NCBI GenBank assembly: GCA_022601435.1
Contig: JAJACQ010000030.1
Span: 1-64,000, forward strand
Source of the DNA: Chlamydiia bacterium
Lineage (GTDB): Bacteria > Chlamydiota > Chlamydiia > Chlamydiales > 2-12-FULL-49-11
Direction: 5' to 3'
DNA length: 64,000 nucleotides
Part shown: one piece after another, positions 16,241 to 26,096 of the stretch
Position numbering within the stretch: the stretch's first letter is position 1
How the letters are laid out: every line of letters starts with the position of its first letter
Position numbers and translations under genes: made by a program
The notes under the pieces: generated by a model
Database searches by the model: none
What the model was told of the DNA's origin: nothing
What the model saw: the letters and a program-made list of their open reading frames with translations, nothing else

Positions 16241-19200
16241 ATGAAAAAATATATAATTCTTTTTCTATATATAGCGATGATTCCAGTATCTGCAGCGATA
16301 TTTACAGTTACATCTCCAGGTAATGCTGGAGCAGGTTCATTTAGGGCTGCAGCAGCTGTTGCTACAGGTGCTGATACAATAGAGTTTAATCTTGCAGCAC
16401 CTTTTAGAGTGAATTTAAATGCTGATATTAGTCTTACAGCTGGTTATACAATCAATTGTACAAATAATGGCGATGGTATTTCATTTTTTGAGGTAGGCGC
16501 CTTTACTATGACTATTGATCCTGCAATAACATCTACTTTTACTGGAACAGGAACAACAACTCTGACTTTAGATTTTGCTTCGTCTAATACAAGTAATTTT
16601 GTAAAGAGTGGGTCTGGAGAAATGGTCTTGTTAGGTGATGGAGTTGGATTTTTAGGATTGGCAAGTGTCACCGCTGGACAGTTAACGCTTGGATCAAATA
16701 CAGCAGTCGGAAATCGACCAATTAGTATTTCAGACGGGGCAACCCTTGCCTTAAGATCAAGCGTAAGTATTGTAAACCAAATCTCTATTGATGGTGCAGC
16801 GACTGCAACTTTGAATGTTGATACTGGGACAGGGACAATCACAAGTAGTATAAGTGGGGTGAATTCAGCTGTAGATAAAACAGGTGCAGGGACACTTACT
16901 CTAAATGCTGTAAGTTCATACACAGGTGGAACAACTATTTCAGCAGGTGTATTAAATGTTGCAGGGCAACTTGCATCAACAGGTGATGTAACTGTTAATG
17001 GAACGTCTACTTTTAACGTTAGTAATAGTGGCGGTTTTACAATCGGAACATTAAACTCTGCTTCGGGTACGTTTATTAACTTAGGAGCTATAACTCTAGT
17101 GACTAGTTCTTCAACAGATGCAGAAATTGCAGGTGTTGTTCAAGGAGCTGGTGGCTCATTAAATAAACAAGGATCATCCACACTTACTCTTTCAGGAACT
17201 AATACCTATGATACCTTTACAAGATTACAAGCAGGTCAAATTACATTAGCAAATAATGCAGGTCTCGGAACAAGTGCTTTACAGATGTCTAATACAACCA
17301 CACTTGCTCTAAACTCTGGAATTAGTCCTTCTAATAATGTAGCAATAACAGGAACAGGAACTGTAGATGTGTCTTCTGGCACAGGAACTTTATCAGGTAT
17401 AGTTAGTGGAGGTGGAGGCTCTCTTACAAAAACAGGGGCAGGAACTCTTGCGTTAAGCGGAGTTAATACATACGATTTAAATACAACTTTATCAGCAGGG
17501 CAGATTACTTTAAGTAACAATGCAGGTCTCGGAACAAGTGCTTTGGCAATGGCAACAGGTACAACTCTTGCTTTAGGTTCTGGAATAAGTGCTTCTAATA
17601 CTGTAGCAATAACAGGGGCAGGCACTGTAGATGTGACAACAGGAACAGGAACTTTGTCTGGGGTAGTTAGCGGAGGGGGTGGCTCTCTTACAAAAACTGG
17701 CGCAGGAACGCTTTCATTGGGAGGTGTAAATACCTATAATGGGGGAACAACAGTTTCTACAGGGACTCTAGCAGTTACAGGATCACTTGCTTCTACTGGA
17801 AATGTAACAGTAAATGGATCATCAATATTTGATATTAATGGAAGTTCAGGTGTTTCAATTGGAGCATTAACAACTGCAGCATCAACTGTAGTTAATTTAG
17901 GAAATCAAACTCTAACTACAAACACAGCAAGTAATACAGAAGCAGCAGGCGTCATTCAAGGGGCGGGTGGATCTTTAATAAAACAAGGATCATCAACACT
18001 TACTTTATCCAATACGAATACATACGATACAAATACAACGTTATCAGCAGGTCAAATTACTTTAAGTAACAATGCAGGTCTCGGAACAAGTGCTTTAGCA
18101 ATGGCAACAGGTACGACACTTGCGTTAGGTTCTGGAATAAGTGCTTCCAATAATGTAGCAATAACAGGAACAGGAACTGTAGATGTGTCTTCTGGCACAG
18201 GAACTTTATCAGGTGTAATTAGTGGGGTAGGAAGCAATATAACAAAATCAGGTGCAGGAACCCTTTCTTTAACTGGCACAAATACGATTTCAGGAGTGTT
18301 GACGCTTAATGCAGGTGATTGTGTTGTAAATGGGGTTTATCCTGGAAATGTAACAACTACAACAGGAACAGATGTAAGTGGAACAGGAACCATTGGTGGA
18401 ACGTTATTAATTGTAAGTGGTGGCTCTGTAACTCCTGGAAATTCTATTGGAACACTTTCAGTTGATGCTTTAACATTAAACGCAGGTTCAACAACAAATA
18501 TAGAGTTTGGTCCATCTTCTACATCTTTAATTGATGTTACAAATGCAGCAACAATTGCAGGAACTTTAAATTTAACACAAAATGCAGGCTCTTACACTTC
18601 AACCGGCACACATGAAATCATTACGGCAGGAACAAGAACAGGAGAGTTTGATGCTATAACTGGTGGGTTATCTGGGTTTACTTTTAATTTAACTTACGAT
18701 AGTACTTCAGTTTTTTTAAACTGGTCTCAAGGCAGCGGATCATCAACAATTAGCACGACTGGATTAACTGGAAATGTTTTAAGGTTTGCAAATTATTTAA
18801 ATGAAAATGCTACATCACTTTCAGATTATGCGTTATTAGCAAATCTTTCAGGAACAGCTTTATTTAATGCTTTAAATTCAGCATCTCCTGCTCGTAATTT
18901 CTCTGGTACATTTGTTACTCAAGAGACGATGTTTTCTTTTAGTCATATTGTAAATAATTACTTAAGAAATCAAAGATTTATGGAGTCACAAGAATCATCT
19001 GACATGGCAGGGCTTTTTGATCAGGATGATAAGTATTTAGTTTCAGATAAATGTGCGGAGTGCTCTCAGTATGAAAAACCAAATAAAGGTTTTTCTGTAT
19101 GGATAAGTGGTTTTTTAGATTTTGCTAATCAAGGTGCGGAAAGTCAAAATGTTGCTTTTGATTTCAACTCCGAGGGTGTTTTATTGGGTGTTGATTATGA

Positions 19201-19921
19201 TTGTATTCCAAATGCAATTGTGGGAGCGGCAATTGGATATGCACACTCTCAGATTTATCAAAATGAGAATATGGGTAAGTCTAATATTCCCTATTATATT
19301 GCAACGGTATATGGTGGATCAACTTATGATCGATTATATGTTCAAGGTGCCTTTTGGGGGGCTTTTCACCAAAACTATAATGAAAGAAATACTTCTATTG
19401 CCAATGTTGACACAACAGCAAAAGCTACGATTAATGGTTGGCAGATTGATCCTCATTTAGAAGTAGGTTACATGGCATTAAAACCATGGAGAGGATTAGA
19501 GCCTTTTGTAGCTGTTGATTGGGTTATTAACTGGGAAGATAGCTATAAAGAAACAGGTCCTGGTGGATTAAATATGGAACAAAAAGCTCAAACATCTTCA
19601 ATGCTTCAAACAGAAGTAGGAGTTCGTTTCTTCCAACAAGTAGAGAGACAAAAAGCATCATTTGGTCTTAAAGAAAGTGTGAGTTATATAAATAGAACTC
19701 CGTATGGAACAGGAAAAGTTAGAACTGCTATTGTAGGCACGCCTCAATTTATCACTCTAACATCATTTTCTGAACCTCAGAATTTAGGAGCTGTAAATGT
19801 AACTATGTTTACCAAAATAGGAAAGAAGAGAAACGTGGTATTTTCTTTAGGATATGAAGGACAATTCGGTAGCAACTATACATTTAATGAAGTTGTTCTA
19901 AAGCTTGCAAAGTCATTTTAA
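16241..19921 (+). CDS. Autotransporter with beta-strand repeat passenger
   Basis: The product is 1226 residues from the ATG at 16241 (an in-frame GTG at 16235 overlaps the Shine-Dalgarno AAGGGTGG). The signal peptide ends near 'IPVSA'. The passenger (about 20-900) is Gly/Thr/Ser/Ala-rich and built of passenger-associated repeats of the form 'LTKTGAGTLSLxGxNTY' plus 'AGQITLSNNAGLGTSALAM', predicted to fold as a right-handed beta-helix. The C-terminal ~275 residues ('VWISGFLDFANQG' onward, ending 'LKLAKSF') are an autotransporter barrel. Chlamydial Pmp 'GGAI' repeats are not evident, so this is a different autotransporter type. It is probably an adhesin. The Dps gene begins 11 bases after its stop. 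Confidence 0.9.
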   Translation: MKKYIILFLYIAMIPVSAAIFTVTSPGNAGAGSFRAAAAVATGADTIEFNLAAPFRVNLNADISLTAGYTINCTNNGDGISFFEVGAFTMTIDPAITSTFTGTGTTTLTLDFASSNTSNFVKSGSGEMVLLGDGVGFLGLASVTAGQLTLGSNTAVGNRPISISDGATLALRSSVSIVNQISIDGAATATLNVDTGTGTITSSISGVNSAVDKTGAGTLTLNAVSSYTGGTTISAGVLNVAGQLASTGDVTVNGTSTFNVSNSGGFTIGTLNSASGTFINLGAITLVTSSSTDAEIAGVVQGAGGSLNKQGSSTLTLSGTNTYDTFTRLQAGQITLANNAGLGTSALQMSNTTTLALNSGISPSNNVAITGTGTVDVSSGTGTLSGIVSGGGGSLTKTGAGTLALSGVNTYDLNTTLSAGQITLSNNAGLGTSALAMATGTTLALGSGISASNTVAITGAGTVDVTTGTGTLSGVVSGGGGSLTKTGAGTLSLGGVNTYNGGTTVSTGTLAVTGSLASTGNVTVNGSSIFDINGSSGVSIGALTTAASTVVNLGNQTLTTNTASNTEAAGVIQGAGGSLIKQGSSTLTLSNTNTYDTNTTLSAGQITLSNNAGLGTSALAMATGTTLALGSGISASNNVAITGTGTVDVSSGTGTLSGVISGVGSNITKSGAGTLSLTGTNTISGVLTLNAGDCVVNGVYPGNVTTTTGTDVSGTGTIGGTLLIVSGGSVTPGNSIGTLSVDALTLNAGSTTNIEFGPSSTSLIDVTNAATIAGTLNLTQNAGSYTSTGTHEIITAGTRTGEFDAITGGLSGFTFNLTYDSTSVFLNWSQGSGSSTISTTGLTGNVLRFANYLNENATSLSDYALLANLSGTALFNALNSASPARNFSGTFVTQETMFSFSHIVNNYLRNQRFMESQESSDMAGLFDQDDKYLVSDKCAECSQYEKPNKGFSVWISGFLDFANQGAESQNVAFDFNSEGVLLGVDYDCIPNAIVGAAIGYAHSQIYQNENMGKSNIPYYIATVYGGSTYDRLYVQGAFWGAFHQNYNERNTSIANVDTTAKATINGWQIDPHLEVGYMALKPWRGLEPFVAVDWVINWEDSYKETGPGGLNMEQKAQTSSMLQTEVGVRFFQQVERQKASFGLKESVSYINRTPYGTGKVRTAIVGTPQFITLTSFSEPQNLGAVNVTMFTKIGKKRNVVFSLGYEGQFGSNYTFNEVVLKLAKSF
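17255..18096 (+). repeat. Internal direct repeats in the autotransporter passenger
   Basis: A 26-bp sequence encoding 'NAGLGTSAL' occurs identically at 17255-17280, 17519-17544 and 18071-18096, spaced 264 and 552 bases, both multiples of 3. The second and third copies stay nearly identical for about 90 bases. Flanking 'TGTLSG' and 'LTKTGAGTL' blocks recur with the same spacing. The repeats could support length variation of the passenger by recombination. Confidence 0.85.
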
Positions 19922-19932
19922 TAAGGATATTT

Positions 19933-20400
19933 ATGGTAGTTAAGAAAGTATCTAAAAAAACATCAAATGAAATATCTGAGCTTTTATATGATTTTTTAGC
20001 AAACACATATGCTTTGTATTTAAAGACGCAAAACTTTCATTGGAATGTAAAAGGAAAGACATTCATTTCTCTACATTTGCTTTTTGAAAAGCAATATACA
20101 GAGCTTGCAGAGGCCATCGATGAGATAGCAGAAAGAGCAATCATTAAAGGTGCTTATTTAGATGCTTCGTTTTCCACACTAGATAAAAGAAGTAAAATTA
20201 AAACTTCCAAGAAAAAATTAAGCGCAAATCAGATGCTTGAAGAGCTTGTTGCTGCTCATCAATCAGTTTCTACTTTAGGATATAAATTACTTAAGAGATT
20301 TCAAGATTTAGGTGATGAAGTATCTGTCGATCTTTTAATTCAACGATTAACCTTTCATGAAAAAGCCATCTGGATGCTTGAAAGTCATTTAATGAATTAA
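19933..20400 (+). CDS. dps: Dps/ferritin-like DNA-protection protein
   Basis: A 155-residue four-helix protein. 'TQNFHWNVKGKTFISLHLLFEKQYTELAEAIDEIAERA' (about residues 33-70) carries the intersubunit ferroxidase ligands of Dps: the His of 'FHWNV', and the Asp and Glu of 'AIDEIAERA'. Dps 12-mers oxidise and store Fe(II) with peroxide and can coat DNA; the lysine-rich N-terminus here could mediate DNA binding. It has a good AAGGA (19923-19927) and lies 11 bases after the autotransporter, so cotranscription is likely although a functional link is not obvious. Confidence 0.9.
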   Translation: MVVKKVSKKTSNEISELLYDFLANTYALYLKTQNFHWNVKGKTFISLHLLFEKQYTELAEAIDEIAERAIIKGAYLDASFSTLDKRSKIKTSKKKLSANQMLEELVAAHQSVSTLGYKLLKRFQDLGDEVSVDLLIQRLTFHEKAIWMLESHLMN

Positions 20401-20500
20401 ATAGATTATTTCAAAGATAATAAGTCTAAAAAGTTGAAAAATTTAATGCATTGGCGTAAGATAAGTCATTCTAAAAACCAAAAAGTAAAGGTTTTTTAAT

Positions 20501-21532
20501 ATGGAATCGACGAAAAAAAATTCAAAGTTATCGATTTGTGGAACGAATATTCATCCAGGTGAAGAAGTAAATCTAGCTATGCCATTACCAGAAAGGTATT
20601 CATGTTCTCCATTGTTTATGCCAATTAAAGTGATACACGGAAAAAAGAAAGGACCAATTTTAGTTGTTTATTCTGGCTTAAAAGGAACTGAGTTAAATGG
20701 CTTAGAAATTGCAAATAGGTTGGTTGTCAACATTAATGCATCAGAGCTTTCTGGAACAATAATAGCAATTCCTGTCATGAATGTATTTGGGCTAACGCAT
20801 TATCCAGTAACTTTACCGACGGGGGAAGATTTAACCAAATGTTTTCCAGGAGATGAGAAGGGATCTTATGGTGAAAGAATTGCTAAAATTGTGACAGAAG
20901 AGATTTTTAAAAAAGCAGATTATTGTATTGAGCTTCAAACAGGGGGGATGAATCATAATATTCTTCCTCAAGTATATTGTAATTCAGATTATAAAAGAGA
21001 TAGACAACTAGCAAAACTTTTTAGAACTCCTGTGATTACAAATATTCCAAATAAAACAAATAAATTAAGGCAAACAACAGATGAGTTGCATATTCCATTA
21101 TTAGTTTATCAAGCAGGAGAGGCTATGCGATTTGATGAAAATGTCATTGAGTTAGGGGTTGATGGGGTAAGAAATATGATGAGGGCTCTTGATATGTTAG
21201 TTAAAGAACCTGTTCAAGAAATTACTCCGATCTTTTCTAGAGATGAAGATTGGATAGTTGCTCATAAAGGAGGCATTTTAAAAACAGATGTATCTTTAGG
21301 GCAAATAATAGAAGTAGGTGAAAGAATAGGAACAATCACAGATCCATTTGGAGCAGATGTTTCTGAATATATTAAAGCAAAGCAAAAAGGGATTGTCGTA
21401 GGACTTAATACAGCACCTTTAATTCATGAGGGGCTTCCTATTTTTAAACTTGCCTCGTTCTTAGATTATGATAAAGCAGAGACTGTCATTGAAGAGTGGG
21501 ATAAAAAGCAACCTGATAGTTATATTGGTTAA
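20501..21532 (+). CDS. AstE/AspA-family zinc-hydrolase-like protein with lost metal site
   Basis: A 343-residue protein matching the succinylglutamate desuccinylase/aspartoacylase fold: 'MPIKVIHGKKKGPILVVYSGLKGTELNGLEI' (40-70), 'YCIELQTGG' (141-149) and 'LLVYQAGEA' (200-208), with a C-terminal beta domain ('DEDWIVAHKGGIL'). Active members have a zinc site H-G-D/N-E plus a second His in 'DLHTG', and a catalytic Glu before 'xG'. Here these read Lys61, Gln146 and Gln204; only Glu64 of the first motif remains. The frame is otherwise intact, so this is probably a conserved non-enzymatic protein rather than a pseudogene. It lies 8 bases before an MFS transporter and may bind its ligand. Relatives with the same changes may exist. 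Confidence 0.8.
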   Translation: MESTKKNSKLSICGTNIHPGEEVNLAMPLPERYSCSPLFMPIKVIHGKKKGPILVVYSGLKGTELNGLEIANRLVVNINASELSGTIIAIPVMNVFGLTHYPVTLPTGEDLTKCFPGDEKGSYGERIAKIVTEEIFKKADYCIELQTGGMNHNILPQVYCNSDYKRDRQLAKLFRTPVITNIPNKTNKLRQTTDELHIPLLVYQAGEAMRFDENVIELGVDGVRNMMRALDMLVKEPVQEITPIFSRDEDWIVAHKGGILKTDVSLGQIIEVGERIGTITDPFGADVSEYIKAKQKGIVVGLNTAPLIHEGLPIFKLASFLDYDKAETVIEEWDKKQPDSYIG

Positions 21533-21540
21533 GTTAACAT

Positions 21541-22812
21541 ATGATTGAAAATCAATTTAAAATTAAAGGCTTTATTGTTTGGTTTGTATGTGCTTTATTT
21601 TTCATGTACGAGTTTCTTTTAAGGACTGTCATTGGAACCTTTCAATATAGCTTGATGCAAGATTTACATTTAAATTCTGTGCAATTTTCTTTAATTAGTA
21701 CGACTGTATTTTTAATTATTTATGGTGTTATGCAAATTCCTGTTGGTATTATCGTTGAAAATTTTGGTTTAAAAAGGACTTTATTTGTAGCGGCCCTTAT
21801 TTGCGGATCTGCAGCTTTTAGCTTTTCATATTCACAGGGATTTATTTGGGCTCTTACCTGTAGAATGCTGATGGGATTAGGAGCATCATTTGGGTTTATC
21901 TGCTTATTAATGTCTGTAACAGATTGGATGCCACATCGCTATAGCGCTCTTTTTATAGGTTTATCTCAGTTTATTGGAACCTTAGGGCCTATGATAGCAG
22001 CAGGGCCATTAGAAGGCCTTTCAAGATCATCAAATGTTACCTGGCAGATTATATTCTTTATATTAGGAATAATAGGGATTGCTATTGCTATTTTAGTCTT
22101 AGCCTTTGTTGAAAACAATCAACATTGCTCTGGAAAATATATTGTTCTTGAAAAGCCTGAGAAAATTTTAGCGTCTCTTAAAAAGCTTTTCTTTAGAACT
22201 CAGCCATGGATAATAGCAATTGCATCAACTGGAATTTATTTTTCTATTGAATACCTATCAGAAAATGAGGGTAGAATATTTTTAACCTTAAAAGGTTTAT
22301 CATTGCAATCTGCTTCTAATATTTTAACAATTTCTTGGATAGGATATGCAATTGGCTGCCCTTTAGTGGGGATAATCTCTGATTATTATGAGCGAAGAAA
22401 AAGTGTTTTATATAGTACAAGTTTAGTAACGTTGTTTGCTATTTGCATGATTATTTTTTTAGAGACTAAAATATTATTACAATTAGGATTTTTCTTATTA
22501 GGTTTAGGGGCAAGTGGAATTAGTATTGGATTTGCAATTACAGCAGAGCAATATAAACCACAGTTTATCGCCGTAGGCTTTGGTTTGACAAATGCTGTCA
22601 TTATGTCAGTCTCAGCAATAAATGCTCCTGTAATAGGTTTGGTTCTTGATCATTTATCAAGTGGATCAACATCATCATTAATTCACTATACTCATACCTT
22701 CTACATATTGATAGCCATCGCAGCGATAGGATTTTTGACAGCTTTGTTTTTTGTTAAAGAAACCTTTTGTAAATCTGCAGTTGATTTTACTTTTTTAAAA
22801 AATAATTCTTAG
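21541..22812 (+). CDS. Major facilitator superfamily transporter
   Basis: A 423-residue protein with 12 predicted membrane segments. The loop 2-3 region 'VGIIVENFGLKRTLF' corresponds to the MFS signature G-x-x-x-D/E-R/K-x-G-R/K-R/K, and TM4-5 has 'RMLMGLGASFGF'. The style resembles the nutrient and amino acid MFS permeases expanded in Legionella and environmental chlamydiae. It follows the AstE-like gene by 8 bases, so the two are almost certainly one operon and may handle the same solute, perhaps an N-acylated amino acid. Confidence 0.85.
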   Translation: MIENQFKIKGFIVWFVCALFFMYEFLLRTVIGTFQYSLMQDLHLNSVQFSLISTTVFLIIYGVMQIPVGIIVENFGLKRTLFVAALICGSAAFSFSYSQGFIWALTCRMLMGLGASFGFICLLMSVTDWMPHRYSALFIGLSQFIGTLGPMIAAGPLEGLSRSSNVTWQIIFFILGIIGIAIAILVLAFVENNQHCSGKYIVLEKPEKILASLKKLFFRTQPWIIAIASTGIYFSIEYLSENEGRIFLTLKGLSLQSASNILTISWIGYAIGCPLVGIISDYYERRKSVLYSTSLVTLFAICMIIFLETKILLQLGFFLLGLGASGISIGFAITAEQYKPQFIAVGFGLTNAVIMSVSAINAPVIGLVLDHLSSGSTSSLIHYTHTFYILIAIAAIGFLTALFFVKETFCKSAVDFTFLKNNS

Positions 22813-22910
22813 TCCTTATTAGTAATGTATTATAGTAATCTTTTAAATAATTGAAGTAAATTTGCGATTGTGTTAAATTATCCAATCAAATTAATAGTAG
22901 GCTTTTTAAA

Positions 22911-24311
22911 ATGAAAAAATTAAAATTATTACTTTTTTGCTTTTCTTTATGTGGTATTGCCTTTGCAGGCAATACTTTTGAGGTGAAGTCTTATGGAGAC
23001 TGTTATTCAACGCAAATGACTATCTTATATCCAAAATCAGTTTCAGAAGTTCAAGCGATTATTAAAGATGCAAAGAAAAAGCAGAAGAAAGTCTGTGTTA
23101 TTGGGGCGGGTTTTAGTCAGGGTAAACAGTATCAATTTTCAAATTCAATTCTTATAAACTTAAAAGAGCTTAAAGCAATGAATTTAAATAAAGATCTATT
23201 GAGTGTTCAAGCAGGTGCTTTATGGAAGGATATTCATGAGTTCATTAATTCCAAATCTTTAGCGCTTCAGGTCATGCAAGGATCAAATATTTTTAGCGTG
23301 GGTGGTTCTTTATCTGTAAATTGTCATGGGTGGGATTTTAAAAAAGGATCAATAGTAAATACAGTTGAAGAGATTACAATTATAGATGCAAATGGAGAGT
23401 TGAAGAAGCTTTCAAAGAATAATCCTCTGTTTAATTATGTGATCGGTGGGTATGGATGTTTTGGAGTTATTGTAGAGGCAAAGATTCGTTTGATTGAAAA
23501 TCATACATTACGAGAAGTTTCTCATGAAATAGCTATTAAGGATTACGTGAAGTATTTCAAGGATAAGGTTCAAGCTCAAGATGAGATTTTAATGCATCGC
23601 TATCGATTATCACTTGATCCAAAGAGTTTTTTTAAAGATGGCATTGTCACAGATTATAAAAAGCTTGATGATAAATCTGTTGTTTCTGATCTTTCTGTTG
23701 ATCATGGTTTAGAAAGAATGATCAAGGTTGGTTTTTGGTTAGAGCGAAATTTCCCTATTTTAAAACGTCCTTTATGGAAGATTGCAAAATTGAAAATATT
23801 GAAAGAAAAAATCACATCAAGAAATGAAGTGATGTCACCTCCAACAGAATTTCATTTTGAGAAAAAGCGAGGGAGCGGTGATTGGCTTCAAGAGTTTTTT
23901 GTGACAGAGGAAGAGCTTGTTCCATTTGTAAATTATTTAGGAAAGACCCTTCAGAAGAATGATGTAAAGTTATTAAATGCGACAATTAGATATGTAAAAA
24001 AGCAACCCGATCGTGGTTTAGCTTATGCACCAAATAATGATCGTTTTGCTGTAGTTTTGTTTTTTAGACAGTCTTTATCTCCTAAAGAAATGCATAAAAC
24101 AAAAATTTGGGTACAAGAAGTTTTTGATTATATTCTGAAGCATAATGGAAGTTTTTATCTTCCATATCAGCATTTTGCAACCAAAGAGCAATTTCAAAGA
24201 TGTTATCCTAATTGGGAAGAATTTAAAGCTGTAAAAGTTGAAAATGATCCTGAGCTTTTATTCTATAACGGCCTTTATGATGATTATATAGAAAAACTTA
24301 AGTCAAAATAA
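22911..24311 (+). CDS. Exported FAD-binding (VAO/PCMH-type) oxidoreductase
   Basis: A 466-residue protein with a clean signal peptide (residues 1-19, ending 'GIAFA'). The PCMH FAD-binding domain spans about 25-200: 'YPKSVSEVQAIIKDAKKK', 'VCVIGAGFSQG', 'LLSVQAGALWKDI', 'VGGSLSVNCHGWDF' and 'VIGGYGCFGVIVEAKIRL'. The position that holds a covalent-FAD histidine in sugar-lactone oxidases ('GAGHS') is Phe here, so FAD is probably non-covalent. The C-terminal half resembles a BBE/lactone-oxidase substrate domain. Export implies cofactor loading before Sec transport or the use of another pathway; I see no twin-arginine motif. Confidence 0.8.
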   Translation: MKKLKLLLFCFSLCGIAFAGNTFEVKSYGDCYSTQMTILYPKSVSEVQAIIKDAKKKQKKVCVIGAGFSQGKQYQFSNSILINLKELKAMNLNKDLLSVQAGALWKDIHEFINSKSLALQVMQGSNIFSVGGSLSVNCHGWDFKKGSIVNTVEEITIIDANGELKKLSKNNPLFNYVIGGYGCFGVIVEAKIRLIENHTLREVSHEIAIKDYVKYFKDKVQAQDEILMHRYRLSLDPKSFFKDGIVTDYKKLDDKSVVSDLSVDHGLERMIKVGFWLERNFPILKRPLWKIAKLKILKEKITSRNEVMSPPTEFHFEKKRGSGDWLQEFFVTEEELVPFVNYLGKTLQKNDVKLLNATIRYVKKQPDRGLAYAPNNDRFAVVLFFRQSLSPKEMHKTKIWVQEVFDYILKHNGSFYLPYQHFATKEQFQRCYPNWEEFKAVKVENDPELLFYNGLYDDYIEKLKSK

Positions 24312-24641
24312 TTTAACTGTCTGATACTATACTTACTGAGACTATTTTTGAATTCCAGCTTTATAATTTAATTTCTATAGTAAATGGATGAATTCTTCAA
24401 AAGAAACTGAAGGTCATACCTAGAATTCAAGCAATTTAAACACTAATTAAATTAAAAAGCTTTGAAAATCATTGAATAAGAGATGTAATTTCTTTGTGAT
24501 CTGTGGGTTATATTCTACTTTACTTTTTTTATTTACTTCTTAAAGTTAAAGGTATATGTCAATGTCATTTATGATTAGGTGTTCTATAATTAATTAAGAT
24601 TTGGATGTCTAGACCAAGCAAGAAGATTAAAAAAAAGCATT
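24312..24641. other. Intergenic region, 330 bp, no gene recognised
   Basis: AT-rich spacer between the exported FAD oxidoreductase and the SDR gene. I find no convincing coding frame, hairpin terminator or repeat in it. It presumably holds the promoter of the gene at 24642, but I cannot point to a strong -35/-10 pair. Confidence 0.5.
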
Positions 24642-26087
24642 ATGATGAAAAAAGTATTAATCGTTGGAGCAAATGGATATGTAGGTGTTAGATTAACCTA
24701 TAGATTAGCTGAAAAAGGAATTAAAGTTATTGCGTTTGTTAGGAATCTTAATCGATTAAAAGTTCCTTCACATTTACAAGATAAGATTGAAGTAATAGAG
24801 GGGGATTTATTGCAGAGAATAAGCTTAAATATCATTCCAGATGATATTGATTGTGCTTATTATTTTGTTCATTCTCTGTCTAGCAAGAATAACAAATTCT
24901 TTGATTTGGAAGCAAAGTCAGCTGAAAACTTTGTTGATAGAGTCTCAAAGACTCAATGTAAAAAGATTGTTTATTTAAGTGGGTTATCGGGTAAAAACCC
25001 TAAATCAGAGCATATGAAATCTAGAAGTCAAGTAGGTGAAATATTATCTGGAGGACTGATTCCTGTTGTTAATTTACAAGCGGGTATTATTATTGGTTCA
25101 GGAAGTGCTTCTTTTGAATTAATGAGAGATCTAGTTGAGAAGCTTCCTGTTATGATAGCTCCTCGTTGGATAAATTCTAAATGTCAACCAATTGGAATAT
25201 CAGATGTTCTTTATTATCTTGATGAGCTTATCAGTGTTGATATTACAAAAAACACCATTTTTGAAATAGGAGGCCCTGATAAATTAAGCTACAAAGAGAT
25301 GATGAAAATATTTTCTGAAGTTAGGGGGTTAAAGAGATGGTTTATTTCAGTACCTGTTTTAACCCCTAGATTATCATCATTATGGCTTGTTCTTGTCACC
25401 TCATCAAACTTATATTTAGCAAAGAGATTAATCGAAAGTCTTAGATCAGATGCAATATGCTCAAATAATGATATAGAAAAGATGATTCCACATAAATGCT
25501 TATCTTATAAAGAAACAATAGGAAGAGCATTTGATAAAATTGAACAAAATCATATTTTATCCAGTTGGAAAGATGCTGTAAATAAACCAGGTGATAATTT
25601 ATTAGTAGATTCTTATATTCAAGTTCCTGAATTTGGTTGCTTAAATAATATTCAAATAAGAAATTATACTAATGCAAAAGAAAAAATTCTTTCAAAATTA
25701 TGGGCAATTGGAGGGAATAATGGTTGGTATTATATGAATTGGGCTTGGAGAATACGGGGCGTGATTGATAAACTTGTGGGCGGTGTTGGATTAAGAAGGG
25801 GAAGAAGAAGCCCAAAAGATTTAGAGGCAGGTGATGCTTTAGATTTTTGGAGAGTAGTTAAAAGTAATAAAGAAACAGGAGAACTCATTCTTTATGCAGA
25901 AATGAAGTTACCAGGTGAGGCTTGGCTTAGTTGGGACATTAAAGAAATAGAAGGTAAAGTTCAAATTAAGCAAATTGCCACTTTTCGTCCAAAAGGCCTT
26001 TTTGGAAGAATTTATTGGTACTCTCTTTGGCCTGTTCACCTGTTTATTTTCAAGGGTCTTTGTAATAAAATTGGTAGAGGAGATTAA
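24642..26087 (+). CDS. NAD(P)-binding SDR/NmrA-like protein with DUF2867 domain
   Basis: A 481-residue cytosolic protein that starts at one of two adjacent ATGs (24642 or 24645). The N-terminal Rossmann domain has 'VLIVGANGYVGVRLTYRLAEKG', 'GDLLQ', 'CAYYFVHSL' and 'KIVYLSGLSG' in the manner of extended/atypical SDRs. Residues about 310-475 match the DUF2867 region ('NNGWYYMNWAWRIRGVIDKLVGG', 'RRGRRSPKDLEAGDALDFWRV', 'LPGEAWLSW'). This two-domain layout is widespread in bacteria and its reaction is not established. No obvious operon partner exists; the next gene is convergent, 9 bases away. Confidence 0.85.
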   Translation: MMKKVLIVGANGYVGVRLTYRLAEKGIKVIAFVRNLNRLKVPSHLQDKIEVIEGDLLQRISLNIIPDDIDCAYYFVHSLSSKNNKFFDLEAKSAENFVDRVSKTQCKKIVYLSGLSGKNPKSEHMKSRSQVGEILSGGLIPVVNLQAGIIIGSGSASFELMRDLVEKLPVMIAPRWINSKCQPIGISDVLYYLDELISVDITKNTIFEIGGPDKLSYKEMMKIFSEVRGLKRWFISVPVLTPRLSSLWLVLVTSSNLYLAKRLIESLRSDAICSNNDIEKMIPHKCLSYKETIGRAFDKIEQNHILSSWKDAVNKPGDNLLVDSYIQVPEFGCLNNIQIRNYTNAKEKILSKLWAIGGNNGWYYMNWAWRIRGVIDKLVGGVGLRRGRRSPKDLEAGDALDFWRVVKSNKETGELILYAEMKLPGEAWLSWDIKEIEGKVQIKQIATFRPKGLFGRIYWYSLWPVHLFIFKGLCNKIGRGD

Positions 26088-26096
26088 ATAGTAATC

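Noticed and set aside
16444..18279. Long minus-strand open frames opposite the autotransporter passenger, rich in Val/Pro/Ala
   Set aside because: They mirror the Thr/Gly/Ser repeat codons of the plus-strand gene, have no ribosome sites and no recognisable domain; they are shadows of the repeat composition.
24312..24641. Possible small gene or RNA in the 330-bp gap
   Set aside because: No frame longer than a few dozen codons with plausible composition and no stable hairpin was seen.
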